A DNA stretch of 64,000 nucleotides from NCBI GenBank assembly GCA_019279435.1, contig JAAALK010000283.1, forward strand, positions 62,850,642 to 62,914,641, written 5' to 3'. The first letter of the stretch is position 1, and each line of letters starts with the position of its first letter. Positions 47,334 through 57,720 of this stretch are shown piece after piece. The stretch comes from Zizania palustris (taxonomy: Eukaryota; Streptophyta; Magnoliopsida; Poales; Poaceae). The translations under genes were made by a program, and so were the position numbers. Under the pieces are notes generated by a model, which was not told the DNA's origin, made no database searches, and saw only the letters and a program-made list of their open reading frames with translations.

Positions 47334-48275
47334 GGGTTAGAAATGAAATCTTTTTAGAACATGACAAGTGTCTTTTGCACTGTAGTGATCTGTTGTAGCA
47401 ATACTTCATGTATTTATATTATTAATATTCAGGTGTACCTATGTTTTGGAGGCCCTAGAAACTTCAGAAAGAAAACAAAACATGTGATTGGCCTGAAAAT
47501 CTATGCATCTAAAATTGTTAAACTTGATGAAGTTGATCAGAGTTGAAATATATTTTCTATGAATTTTATCGAAACCGGTACCTTTGGTTAATTCTAAAAT
47601 GTCTTATCCGTTGTGCTACCAAGTGTGCAACATTTCAATTTTGGAGGTCCTAAATTTTGTTCTTTGAACAGCCACGCTGAATATTCCCCCAATATAAGGC
47701 CCTAGTTAATGCCAAACTAGTTTTTATAAATGTATAATTTGAAAAGATAAAATAGAATCGCACATTGAAAACGGATGTTCAAACCATGGTTGTGGTTTGT
47801 AGATCATCCCACAAAAATGCAAGAGAACCTGGCTTCTTGTCACAAAGAGAGCTGTGCAATATGCAATTTGAGGAGAACCCAACTGTAAATAATGAAAGGT
47901 TGTCACATCTTGGGTTTTCTAATCTGGTTAGAATGAAAAACATGATGATTATTGGCTAATAATTACCGACGCTAGCTGCCACCGTTGATGTGGTCGTCGC
48001 TTTCATGCGCTCGGCCGCTGACGGAGCCGTCGCCTGCATTCGTCCACCATTCGTCACCCTTGGCACCTCCAACCGTACCACGTCATTCCCTCGAGGTCCT
48101 AGGTGCCACACCACTGACCTCAGGTACCGGTGCGTCGCAGCCTGCAAGCGTTGTCGGATCGATCTACCGCCACATGTGTCGTCGAACCGATCTACCACCA
48201 GGAGCGCTGTTGGCCAAATCTACGATTTCAGGTGACCACCACAGCTCCTTCGCCACCGCCAGCCGCCCCCTGCTT
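47334..48275. other. Unassigned spacer, GC-richer from 47960
   Basis: 47334-47960 is AT-rich without recognised features. 47960-48275 resembles the sequence just right of the copia insertion (55174-55350), with shared words such as CGATCTACCACC / CAACCTACCACC and GGCACCTCCA / GGTGCCTCTA. It probably belongs to an old repeat unit. Short open frames are not convincing. Confidence 0.4.
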
Positions 48276-48280
48276 CTACC

Positions 48281-48713
48281 TGTTAGGATAAGATCTCGGG
48301 GAGAGAGATTCGGATCTCTCTCCCCACATGCGCACTCAGCCATTCCCTTAACAAACCCCCCTGTTCTCTCTGCGCCCTGATCGGGGGCGCCCCAACCGAA
48401 CCATGGTTGAGGGGCCCCTGCCGCTAGCGCTATATTAAGGGGGAAGGGCTCAGACGTCAAGGTGACTGATACCTTGCACGCCCAAACACCTTCCCCACAT
48501 CCCTACAGACCCGATCTACTCTTGCGCTAAGCGGCGGGAAGCCTCCCTCGCCGCACCGACGCCATGGCGTCGTCTTCATCGACTCCGGCCCCCTCCGGTG
48601 AAGGTACACAACCCTAATCCTCTCTGTTTTTGTACCTAAGACCTATGACATCTTTATTAGACCTAAGAGAACCCTTTCTAGACCTAGGCTAGAGATCAAC
48701 CTAGGATCTATCA
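48281..48713 (+). repeat. 5' LTR of the copia element
   Basis: 433 bp, TGTTAGGATAAG...GGATCTATCA. A probable TATA box TATATTAA is at 48431-48438. It ends one base before the primer-binding site. Confidence 0.96.
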
Positions 48714-48714
48714 A

Positions 48715-48727
48715 TGGTATCAGAGCC
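48715..48727 (+). other. Primer-binding site of the copia element
   Basis: TGGTATCAGAGCC, complementary to the 3' end of initiator tRNA-Met, one base after the 5' LTR. Confidence 0.93.
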
Positions 48728-49005
48728 TTCTAACCTAGGCTAGTTAGGGTTAGGCGTCGGAACCCTTGATCCGACGCCATTGATGCGTTTCTAAGTACAA
48801 TAAGCCCCTGTATGTACTGCATAAGACTCTAAGAAAGCCCCTAAGAACCCCCTGGTTTTGTTCGGCTTCACCATGAAACCTTGGACAAAACTACTGTAAG
48901 GAACCATAAAGTACCCGCATAAGACACTAAGCAGATCCCTAAGAAAGCCTTGGATCAGAATACAAATGATTAAGAAACAGAACAAAAAAAAATTCAGATC
49001 TGAGA

Positions 49006-49042
49006 GTTAGGGTTAGGGTTTTGAACCCTAACCCTAACCCTA
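49006..49042. repeat. Telomere-like inverted repeat in the copia leader
   Basis: Two TTAGGG units on one arm and three CCCTAA units on the other, separated by TTTGA. This forms a perfect short hairpin. The plant telomere unit is TTTAGGG, so this is not telomeric DNA. AAACCCTAA-like telo boxes are common in plant leader regions. Confidence 0.7.
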
Positions 49043-49045
49043 GCT

Positions 49046-49440
49046 AAGAGGAGAGGCGGCCGGCCACCCACCGCGCCGTGCCTTGGGCCGCCACGCGCTG
49101 CGCTTTGCGTCGTCGTGCGCCGCGCCATGGCCCGCCGCTGCTCCGCAGCGCCTCGGGCTGCTGGGCGGCCGCCGCGCCCGCGCGCTCGGGCCGCCGCCGC
49201 GAGCAGTCCCTCTGGCCGCCGTGCGCCGCCGGCCGGCCCGCCGCCGCGCGCCATGCCGTGGCGAGCCTCGGGACGCCGCCGCGAGCTGCGCCTCGGGCGG
49301 CCGCCGTGCTACGCCGCGCGCCATGCCGTGGCTAGCCGCGGGCCGCCGCCCTCCCGCCGGTCCGCTCCCGCCGCGCCGCGGGCCGCCGCCCCTCGCGCCG
49401 CCGCGCCGCCTTGCCCTCGGGCCGGGTGGAGGGGAGGGAA
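49046..49440 (+). other. Extremely GC-rich leader segment
   Basis: About 400 bases of CGCCG-type low-complexity sequence in which several frames stay open on both strands, giving alanine/arginine-rich translations. It is judged noncoding. It could form strong RNA structure in the retrotransposon leader, or be a captured GC-rich genomic piece. Confidence 0.45.
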
Positions 49441-50363
49441 AGGAGAGAATTAGGTTTAGGGTTTTGAGGCTGAGGGCTGGGCATTTTTATTCTGCCGAAA
49501 ATGATGTCTGGCCATCGGATCAGATCCGACGGCCAGGATTAAATGGATCAGATTCAGCCCACGCGGGAAGACAAAATTTTGGCCCAGGCCCACGTTGGCA
49601 GCGCGCGCGCAAGGGAGAAAGATGGCCCAGGCCCAGGAAGTTTTCAGCCTCATGAATTGTTCGGTTGGGCCAAATTTTCGGCCAGGCCGTGCACTGTGTG
49701 GGCCAAATTCAGTTTTCTTTTATTTCAGAATTAAATAATTAATTTCCTGATTTAATTATTCTCTGGAAAATGATAAAATTGCCCAAAAATAAGATAAAAA
49801 TAAGTTTGATGTAAGAATAATTTTGTAAATTTCAGTAGAGTTATTCTGAATTTTATGAGTATTTTTAATACATTTCTTTGATATTTTCTGATTTTTATAA
49901 GACCAACGTCTTATTTAAATTAGAGGATAAATTTTTATAAGTTATTAAAAACTCAGAATAATTTTTCTACTGATATCTTTGTACTGATTAAACATTTGCT
50001 ATATTTTTTAAGTCTTCCGCTGTGCTACCACATGTTTAATCAAATTTATGTTCATCCACTACATTAAGCTTATATTTTTTGTCGATTAAATTTGAACCAA
50101 CGGGATAATTTAATTGACGAAATAAAAGTTTATTTTTAGTTATTTTGCATAGTAATTTTATCTCCTGACCAACGTTGGTGATAAAATCACTGTGTTTGAG
50201 ATGAATTGATTCTATTTCTGCCCAACGGTGATGTAGAATTAATTCCAAATTATTTATTGAGTTTCCACATGCTGATTTGACCAACGTTAAATTAGCATGT
50301 CTCATTTATGCCTGTAATTAATCCCTTTTGACTATTATTTTATCAGAAAGTTTACTCGCTCAA

Positions 50364-53300
50364 ATGAATCATATTGAGAAACTTAGAGGGGACAATTATG
50401 GATCTTGGCGAGAGGGTCTGCTGATCGCTCTCGCCATCCTAGATGTGGACTATTCTTTGCAAGAAGCATGTCCAGTTCAGCCTACTGAGCCAGTGATACG
50501 CACTGGTGAGGCAGCTGACGCATTTGCTACGCGTCAGCTGGATTTTGCCCCCATAAGAATGAAATATGACATTGCGTATGAAAAATGGAAGCACTCAAAC
50601 AGAAAGTGCCTGATGATTATTAAGAATTCTCTCTTAGAGCCAATCAGGAGCTCTATCCCTGATTGTGAGACAGCAACTCAGTATCTGAAGAAGATCGATG
50701 CTCAGTTTGCTGGATCATCCAAGGCAGCTTGCGCCTCAACAATTAAGAGGTTCATTAATGAGAAATACCGCGGTGGAGGCGTAAGAGACCACATTTTAAG
50801 AATGAGTAACTGGGCTGCTAGCCTAAAGACTATGGAGTGCGCACTGACAGAAACTTTTATAGTTCATGTCATAATGAGCTCACTTAGTAAGGATTTTGAG
50901 CATTTTGTAATCAACTACAATTCTCTGCCAGAAGTGTGGACATTTGAAAAGTTAGTGTCCAACTGCGTTCAGGAGGAAGAACGCATTAAGGAGGCTAGAG
51001 GTGGTGATTCAGTTCACCAAATTCAAGATAAAGGCAAAAAGCAATTTACGCCTAAGAAAAATACTAAGACCTTTAAGAAGAAAGGAAAGGCACCTAAGGA
51101 CAATGATGTCCCTCAAGGCGTCTGCAGGCATTGTAAGAAGGAAGGACACCACATGAAGGACTGTGTGGAATTCCTCAAGTGGATGCACAAACACGGTAAC
51201 GATGAAATTACTTGTATAGATGAATCCTTGTATTTAGATTATTCTACCAACACTTGGTGGATTGACTCAGGTGCAACTGTTCATGTTGCCAATTCTTTAC
51301 AGGGATTCGCTACGACGAGAATTTTGGAAAGAAACGAAAGAACAATTAGAGTTGCAAATGGCATCGAAGCAGAAGTTGAAGCCATTGGAGATCTCCCATT
51401 AGAATTTAAGAATGGCTTTGTAATTCTTTTGCGCGATGTTCTTTATGTTCCTTCGATGCGCAGAAACTTGATTTCTGTTTCATGTTTAGTTAATAATGGG
51501 TACGATTGTCATTTTGGCGACAGACTATGTTCTATTATTTATGATAATAAAGTTGTGGGTCTTGCCTTCGAGCATGACAAACTTTATCTTTTGTCCTTAA
51601 GTGATTCAGCAAATACTATTAGTGAGACAGTCTCGTCTAGCAAAACAAATAAGCGTAAGAGAATTAGCGACATTTCTTCGAAATTATGGCACTGTCGCTT
51701 AGGCCATATTTCGAGGGGGAGGATTGAACGTCTAGTTAAGGAGTCAATTCTACTACCTTTAGAGTTCGCAGACTTAGATCAATGCATAGATTGCATTAAA
51801 GGCAAATACGTCAAACAAATTAAGAAAGGCGCGAAGCGAAGCACAGGAGTTTTAGAAATTATTCATACGGACATTTGTGGTCCATTTCCTGTGACATCTG
51901 TAGATGGTTATGATTCATTCATAACATTTACAGATGATTATTCGCGCTATGGTTATATTTATCCAATTAAAGAACGATCAGAAGCATTGGATAAATTTAA
52001 GATATTTAAGGCTGAAGTAGAAAATCAGCATGATCTAAAGATTAAGATAGTAAGATCTGACCGTGGAGGGGAGTACTACGGTCGTCATACCCCGAATGGC
52101 CAAATTCCTGGACCTTTTGCAAGGTTTCTACAGGAAAATGGTATAGTCGCCCAGTATTCTACACCGGGCGAACCACAGCAAAATGGAGTGGCAGAAAGGC
52201 GCAATCGCACCTTAATGGACATGGTAAGAAGTATGTTGAGTTATTCCACTCTACCGGTTGGTTTATGGATGGAGGCATTAAAAACCGCCATTCATATTCT
52301 TAATCGGGTTCCGAGTAAGTCGGTGCCCAAGACACCGTATGAATTATGGACTGGACGAGAACCCTCTCTAAATTATTTTAGAGTATGGGGATGTCCAGCT
52401 GAAGCTAAAGTATTTAACCCAAATATTGGTAAGTTAGATCCTAAGACAGTGAGTTGTCATTTTATTGGCTACCCAGATAAGTCTAAGGGTTTCCGTTTCT
52501 ATTGTCCTGGTAGACATACCAAGTTTGTAGAAACGAGACACGCAGTCTTTTTAGAAGACGCTATGATCAGGGGGAGCACGGTATTAAGAGAAATTATCCT
52601 TGAAGAGAAGCGGGTCTGTGCACCTACTCCTATGATTCAAGAGCCAATTCTCCATATACCTGTGATAGCACCTATTAGTCCAGCTCCAGAAGTTGGACCT
52701 TCATTAGCGACACCTGTTGTTCATGAGGAACCTGTTATTCAGGAGCCTGTAGTTCCAGTTGTTGCTAATGAAGAACAAGAAGAACAACCCCCTGTGTTAG
52801 AAAATAATGTGCCTGTTGAGGAGGACATCATAGAAAATGATGTACCAATTCAAGAAGACATTAGAAATGATGATATCCAAGTTCAAGAGAACGTTAGGAG
52901 ATCACAAAGAGTAAGAAGATCAGCTATTCCTGATGACTATGAGGTTTATATGAGTGAAGAAATTCAAATGGAGGGCGATCCCGCCTCTTTTGAAGAAGCT
53001 ATGAGAAGCCCTCACTCTTCTAAGTGGCTTGAGGCCATGAAGGATGAGATGAGGTCTATGAGTACCAACAATGTCTGGAAATTAGAAGAAATTCCTAAAG
53101 GAGCCAAAACAGTAGGCTGCAAATGGGTCTACAAGGTCAAACGTGACTCCCAAGGGAATATTGAAAGATTTAAGGCCAGACTTGTTGCTAAAGGCTTCAC
53201 TCAAAGAGAAGGAATAGATTATAATGAGACATTTTCTCCTGTCTCATCTAAGGATTCATTTAGAATCATTATGGCTTTAGTGGCACATTATGACTTAGAG

Positions 53301-54548
53301 TTACATCAGATGGATGTAAAGACGGCATTTCTCAACGGGGATCTAAATGAGAATGTCTATATGGCACAACCCAAGGGTTTTGTCATAAAAGGGAAAGAAA
53401 ATTTGGGATGCCATTTAACTAAGTCCATTTATGGTCTTAAACAGGCCTCTAGGCAGTGGTATCTCAAATTTGATGAGACAATTAGAAAGTTTGGGTTTAA
53501 AGAGAATGAAGAGGACAATTGCATTTATGCTAAGTTCAAGAATGGGAAATTTATTTTCCTAGTCTTGTATGTGGATGACATCCTACTAGCAAGTAGCGAT
53601 GTTAATCTACTATTAGAGACTAAGAAGTTTTTGTCTTCTCATTTTGATATGAAGGATCTTGGAGAAGCTTCATATGTATTAGGCATAGAGATTCTTCGAG
53701 ATAGAACTAAGGGGGTATTAGGTTTATCACAGAAGGCATACTTAGAGAAAATACTAAGAAAATATAGTATGCACTACTGTAAGCCTTCGCCTGCTCCGAT
53801 AGTCAAGGGTGATAAGTTTGGGAACTTTCAGTGTCCCAGGAACCAATATGAGATCGATCAAATGAAGTCGGTTCCATATGCTTCTGCTGTCGGAAGCCTA
53901 ATGTATGCTCAAGTATGTACACGCCCTGACTTAGCTTTTGCCACCGGGATGCTTGGCAGATATCAGAAAAATCCAGGCATAGATCACTGGAAAGGCGTTA
54001 AGAAAGCTTTGCGATATGTGCAAGGCACAAAAGGCCTCATGTTAACATATGAGAGAACAAATAACCTTGAAATAGTAGGTTATTCAGACTCAGATTTTGC
54101 GGGATGTGTGGATACTGAGAAGTCCACATCAGGTTATATATTCACACTCGCAAAAGGAGCTGTGTCGTGGAAAAGCTCCAAACAAACTGTGACGGTATCC
54201 TCCACGATGTATGCCGAGTTTGTAGCATGTTATGAGGCCACCGGACAGGCACTATGGTTTAAAAAGTTTATTCCCGGTTTAAGAGTGGTCGACAGTATTG
54301 AAAAGCCACTTAAGCTATACTGCGACAATGAGCCAGCAGTATTGTACTCCCATAACAACAAGAAGAGTGGTGCTGCCAAACACATCAATATTAAGTACTA
54401 TGTTGTTAAGGAGAAAATCCAAGATCACACTATAAGTCTAGAGCATATAAGTACCAAGCGTATGCTTGCGGATCCGCTCACAAAAGGCTTACCACCCAAT
54501 GTGTTCAGAGAACACTTAACCGGTATGGGTTTAAAGGAAAGCCTATGA
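50364..54548 (+). CDS. gag-pol: Copia Gag-Pol polyprotein, intact, 1,394 residues
   Basis: Start chosen at ATG 50364 (MNHIEKLRGDNYGSW), where copia Gag similarity begins. The frame is open slightly further upstream, but only from a TTG. Domains: Gag with UBN2-type capsid region (residues 1-230) and zinc knuckle CRHCKKEGHHMKDC (about 254-267); protease WIDSGATVHV (DSG near 301); GAG-pre-integrase HCRLGHISRGR; integrase core HTDICGPF, RSDRGGEYYG, QQNGVAERRNRT; reverse transcriptase QMDVKTAFLNG and YVDDILLAS (about 1069); RNase H GYSDSDFAGC and STMYAEFVA. It ends GLKESL, followed by 187 bases to the 3' LTR. No frameshift or premature stop. All catalytic motifs checked are present, so activity is possible. 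Confidence 0.96.
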   Translation: MNHIEKLRGDNYGSWREGLLIALAILDVDYSLQEACPVQPTEPVIRTGEAADAFATRQLDFAPIRMKYDIAYEKWKHSNRKCLMIIKNSLLEPIRSSIPDCETATQYLKKIDAQFAGSSKAACASTIKRFINEKYRGGGVRDHILRMSNWAASLKTMECALTETFIVHVIMSSLSKDFEHFVINYNSLPEVWTFEKLVSNCVQEEERIKEARGGDSVHQIQDKGKKQFTPKKNTKTFKKKGKAPKDNDVPQGVCRHCKKEGHHMKDCVEFLKWMHKHGNDEITCIDESLYLDYSTNTWWIDSGATVHVANSLQGFATTRILERNERTIRVANGIEAEVEAIGDLPLEFKNGFVILLRDVLYVPSMRRNLISVSCLVNNGYDCHFGDRLCSIIYDNKVVGLAFEHDKLYLLSLSDSANTISETVSSSKTNKRKRISDISSKLWHCRLGHISRGRIERLVKESILLPLEFADLDQCIDCIKGKYVKQIKKGAKRSTGVLEIIHTDICGPFPVTSVDGYDSFITFTDDYSRYGYIYPIKERSEALDKFKIFKAEVENQHDLKIKIVRSDRGGEYYGRHTPNGQIPGPFARFLQENGIVAQYSTPGEPQQNGVAERRNRTLMDMVRSMLSYSTLPVGLWMEALKTAIHILNRVPSKSVPKTPYELWTGREPSLNYFRVWGCPAEAKVFNPNIGKLDPKTVSCHFIGYPDKSKGFRFYCPGRHTKFVETRHAVFLEDAMIRGSTVLREIILEEKRVCAPTPMIQEPILHIPVIAPISPAPEVGPSLATPVVHEEPVIQEPVVPVVANEEQEEQPPVLENNVPVEEDIIENDVPIQEDIRNDDIQVQENVRRSQRVRRSAIPDDYEVYMSEEIQMEGDPASFEEAMRSPHSSKWLEAMKDEMRSMSTNNVWKLEEIPKGAKTVGCKWVYKVKRDSQGNIERFKARLVAKGFTQREGIDYNETFSPVSSKDSFRIIMALVAHYDLELHQMDVKTAFLNGDLNENVYMAQPKGFVIKGKENLGCHLTKSIYGLKQASRQWYLKFDETIRKFGFKENEEDNCIYAKFKNGKFIFLVLYVDDILLASSDVNLLLETKKFLSSHFDMKDLGEASYVLGIEILRDRTKGVLGLSQKAYLEKILRKYSMHYCKPSPAPIVKGDKFGNFQCPRNQYEIDQMKSVPYASAVGSLMYAQVCTRPDLAFATGMLGRYQKNPGIDHWKGVKKALRYVQGTKGLMLTYERTNNLEIVGYSDSDFAGCVDTEKSTSGYIFTLAKGAVSWKSSKQTVTVSSTMYAEFVACYEATGQALWFKKFIPGLRVVDSIEKPLKLYCDNEPAVLYSHNNKKSGAAKHINIKYYVVKEKIQDHTISLEHISTKRMLADPLTKGLPPNVFREHLTGMGLKESL

Positions 54549-54722
54549 TCATTGGATTTATAAGGGCCCAAAATAAGTTTAGAAACTATTTCAAAGTAGT
54601 GAAATGTGTTGTAGCTGTTGAGTCACGTAGTACGTAACTGACTATTGTGATGCATCATGCTCTATGCATTGATCTATAATGAGATAGAGGTAACGTTAAG
54701 TAAGTTGAGAACTAAGTCGAGA

Positions 54723-54735
54723 TCTAGGGGGAGAA
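54723..54735 (+). other. Polypurine tract of the copia element
   Basis: TCTAGGGGGAGAA directly before the 3' LTR. Confidence 0.85.
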
Positions 54736-55168
54736 TGTTAGGATAAGATCTCGGGGAGAGAGATTCGGATCTCTCTCCCCACATGCGCACTCAGCCATTC
54801 CCTCAACAAACCCCCCTATTCTCCCTGCGCCCTGATCGGGGGCGCCCCAACCGAACCATGGTTGAGGGGCCCCTGCCGCTAGCGCTATATTAAGGGGGAA
54901 GGGCTCAGACGTCAAGGTGACTGATACCTTGCACGCCCAAACACCTTCCCCACATCCCTACAGACCCGATCTACTCTTGCGCTAAGCGGCGGGAAGCCTC
55001 CCTCGCCGCACCGACGCCATGGCGTCGTCTTCGTCGACTCCGGCCCCCTCCGGTGAAGGTACACAACCCTAATCCTCTCTGTTTTTGTACCTAAGACCTA
55101 TGACATCTTTATTAGACCTAAGAGAACTCTTTCTAGACCTAGGCTAGAGATCAACCTAGGATCTATCA
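54736..55168 (+). repeat. 3' LTR of the copia element
   Basis: 433 bp, about five substitutions from the 5' LTR by eye and no indel. Followed by the CTACC duplication. Confidence 0.96.
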
Positions 55169-55173
55169 CTACC

Positions 55174-55469
55174 GCCTCGGCCACCGACAGAGCTATCGCT
55201 TGCACTCATCCATCTCCTGTCATCCCGGGTGCCTCTAGCCATGCCATGACATGCCCTTGGCTGCACCGTTGACCCTAGGCACCAGCATGCCACAGTCTTC
55301 AAGCACCATCAGACCAACCTACCACCATGAGCGTCGTCGACCGAATCCATAGCTATAAGTATTTGTTGTATACAACAGCATCAACCACAAGCAACTATCC
55401 TAATTTTTATTATGATCATATTATATTCATTGTGAAATATCAAGTAAACACAGAATAATCGGGACATAT
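55174..55469. repeat. Array unit copy A, left part
   Basis: 55174-55350 resembles 48000-48275 on the other side of the copia insertion. 55355-55469 aligns with 61864-61986 (copy B), sharing TTTTTATTATGATCAT and GGACATAT. The unit is interrupted at 55470 by the solo LTR-like element and resumes at 57716. Confidence 0.7.
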
Positions 55470-57715
55470 TGTAACACCAAGTCCCGTATGGACTTTTGCT
55501 GAGACGAGTCGCTACGAAACTGAATCAAAACAAATATCATACTTGACATTCATGTAATTCGACGGTAGCTCATCACAAAACCTGCTTATTACAATATTAT
55601 ATCTTTACAAAGATGCTAATGAGGCATAACTCGTAGCGAACAATCATTACAAAAGAACAACAGAAACAAACATACACTTTCATCATCAACTAACTCCTAG
55701 ATCTACTTGGTTGACTAGGCCCGAAACCTTACTCTTCTTAAAACTTGACTTCATCGAAAACCTTCGTAGCACATGCAAGTGAGGCGGTCTCATAGGTCCG
55801 AAGCGCTGCACAAATTAACGCCTGGGACCCAGGTGACAGTGAGGCAGAACAGAGGAAACTAAGAGCGGTGGGAGGTTGAAGATGATCTTCAATGGTTGAA
55901 ACTTCCCGGAGCTCGTTCTCCCTCGTTTTAACTCACATTGACACCATATTTTAACAGTAGATACATAATGACCTAAAGAATCTAACCAACAGTCGGATTT
56001 GAGAACGGAGCTTCGGACAGCTCTACACATGGCTATGCACGACGTTGTCTCGGGCCACCGTTACGGAGGAAAAAGAGGCTACACCGGAGACTAATGGGGC
56101 CCTATTTCACAGGATAAAAACTAGCAGGAAGCTATTCACACTATCTGATCTATCTAGAGGGCTCTACAGCGGCCTGGCGATGCTGATCTAAAATGGTGGT
56201 TGCGGGAGCACGATGCTGGCAAACTATGGACAAGATTAACTCAAGAAAACTATAGGAACATGACTGATACTGCACATTCATGCTATCATTACAAGGAATC
56301 GGAGAATGGCGTTACCTCGGGTCGATGGAGCAGATAGAGGTCATGGTGACGACGATTTGGGGGTTTTGCGAGGTGGCACGATCTGATGAAATTGGCTACA
56401 AAAATGGAGATGTGCTCAACACGTTCCCATGATTAGATTTCATAATGATGCCATGAGAAGGAAGAAATCACAACATACCTATGTGGGTGGCGATGGTGAT
56501 TTCGACGTTTTCCGGTGGAACTCATGACAGAAGCTCTAGGCGCTGGACACTCAGGGTGGATTGAGGCTTTGAATGGGGGTGGTGGAACTCATGACGAAGC
56601 TCTAGGCGCTGGACACTCAGGGTGGATTGAGGCTTTGAATGGGGGTGGTGGAACTCATGACGAAGCTCTAGGCGCTGGACACTCAGGGTGGATTGAGGCT
56701 TTGAATGGGGGTGGTGGAACTCATGACGAAGCTCTAGGCGCTGGACACTCAGGGTGGATTGAGGCTTTGAATGGGGGTGGTGGAACTCATGACGAAGCTC
56801 TAGGCGCTGGACACTCAGGGTGGATTGAGGCTTTGAATGGGGGTGGTGGAACTCATGACGAAGCTCTAGGCGCTGGACACTCAGGGTGGATTGAGGCTTT
56901 GAATGGGGGTGGTGGAACTCATGACGAAGCTCTAGGCGCTGGACACTCAGGGTGGATTGAGGCTTTGAATGGGGGTGGTGGAACTCATGACGAAGCTCTA
57001 GGCGCTGGACACTCAGGGTGGATTGAGGCTTTGAATGGGGGTGGTGGAACTCATGACGAAGCTCTAGGCGCTGGACACTCAGGGTGGATTGAGGCTTTGA
57101 ATGGGGGTGGTGGAACTCATGACGAAGCTCTAGGCGCTGGACACTCAGGGTGGATTGAGGCTTTGAATGGGGGTGGTGGAACTCATGACGAAGCTCTAGG
57201 CGCTGGACACTCAGGGTGGATTGAGGCTTTGAATGGGGGTGGTGGAACTCATGACGAAGCTCTAGGCGCTGGACACTCAGGGTGGATTGAGGCTTTGAAT
57301 GGGGGTGGTGGAACTCATGACGAAGCTCTAGGCGCTGGACACTCAGGGTGGATTGAGGCTTTGAATGGGGGTGGTGGAACTCCTAGCCAAGGCTTGGGAA
57401 GGGGTCTTATCCACGGGAAGGCATAGGCGGCGACATGTAGTGTTATTGCGACAAGACCGGCACACAATGGGGCATGACGAGTGAATACTGGAGCTGGGTA
57501 TGGGCGTACGCGAGAGAAGCGATGGACAGACAGTGGATGGATACGACATCACACAGGTTGAGGAAGGAATGGCTTACGACAGTATGGTGCAGTTCGAGCA
57601 GGCCGCTGGAGTTTGATATGGATGTAAGGCTGGTCGACTAGCTCTGTGTAGGGATCAAAGCTGCATGCATGGTCGGGTGTTGCAGCTCTGACGAGCAACA
57701 AGACGAGATGTCACA
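55470..57715. mobile_element. Solo LTR-like element containing a minisatellite
   Basis: Begins TGTAACACC and ends GATGTCACA, so TG...CA with related ends. It is flanked by CATAT on both sides (55465-55469 and 57716-57720). The uninterrupted target is seen in copy B near 61980-61990 (GGACATATTGAACAAATG), which confirms both ends. It has no retrotransposon coding sequence. The length is 2,246 bp, of which about 850 bp is the 66-bp tandem array. A solo LTR is the best explanation; a small non-autonomous LTR element is the alternative. The orientation is uncertain; the TGTCACA end suggests minus. Confidence 0.88.
56530..57381. repeat. 66-bp minisatellite, 13 copies, apparently identical
   Basis: Twelve complete units start at GAAGCTCTAGG every 66 bases from 56530 to 57321, followed by a thirteenth of 60 bases. 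All units look identical by eye. Because 66 is a multiple of three, one plus-strand frame stays open throughout (GTG at 56515 to 57426) with a 22-residue glycine-rich repeat (for example ALGAGHSGWIEALNGGGG). The first unit has one extra base at its left junction (GACAGAAG against GACGAAG). The frame is probably a by-product of the repeat, not a gene. Confidence 0.95.
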
Positions 57716-57720
57716 CATAT

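Larger units (their letters stand above)
48281..55168 (+). mobile_element. Young, coding-intact Ty1/copia retrotransposon
   Basis: Two 433-bp LTRs (48281-48713 and 54736-55168) without length difference, flanked by CTACC (48276-48280 and 55169-55173). Primer site TGGTATCAGAGCC at 48715, polypurine tract before the 3' LTR, and one long gag-pol frame. Only about five substitutions separate the LTRs by eye (about 1%). At the commonly used grass rate this implies well under one million years. The leader (48714-50363) is unusually long. All parts needed for mobility are present. The clade was not assigned. Confidence 0.97.

Noticed and set aside
49006..49042. Interstitial telomere sequence
   Set aside because: Only two to three TTAGGG units, arranged as an inverted repeat, and the plant unit is TTTAGGG.
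49083..49655. 190-codon alanine/arginine-rich frame
   Set aside because: Several frames are open at once on both strands in extreme CGCCG composition. It lies in the retrotransposon leader and has no recognisable domain.
56515..57426. 303-codon glycine-rich repeat protein
   Set aside because: Best explained by a minisatellite whose unit is a multiple of three. No ATG fits well, and the array sits in an LTR-like element.
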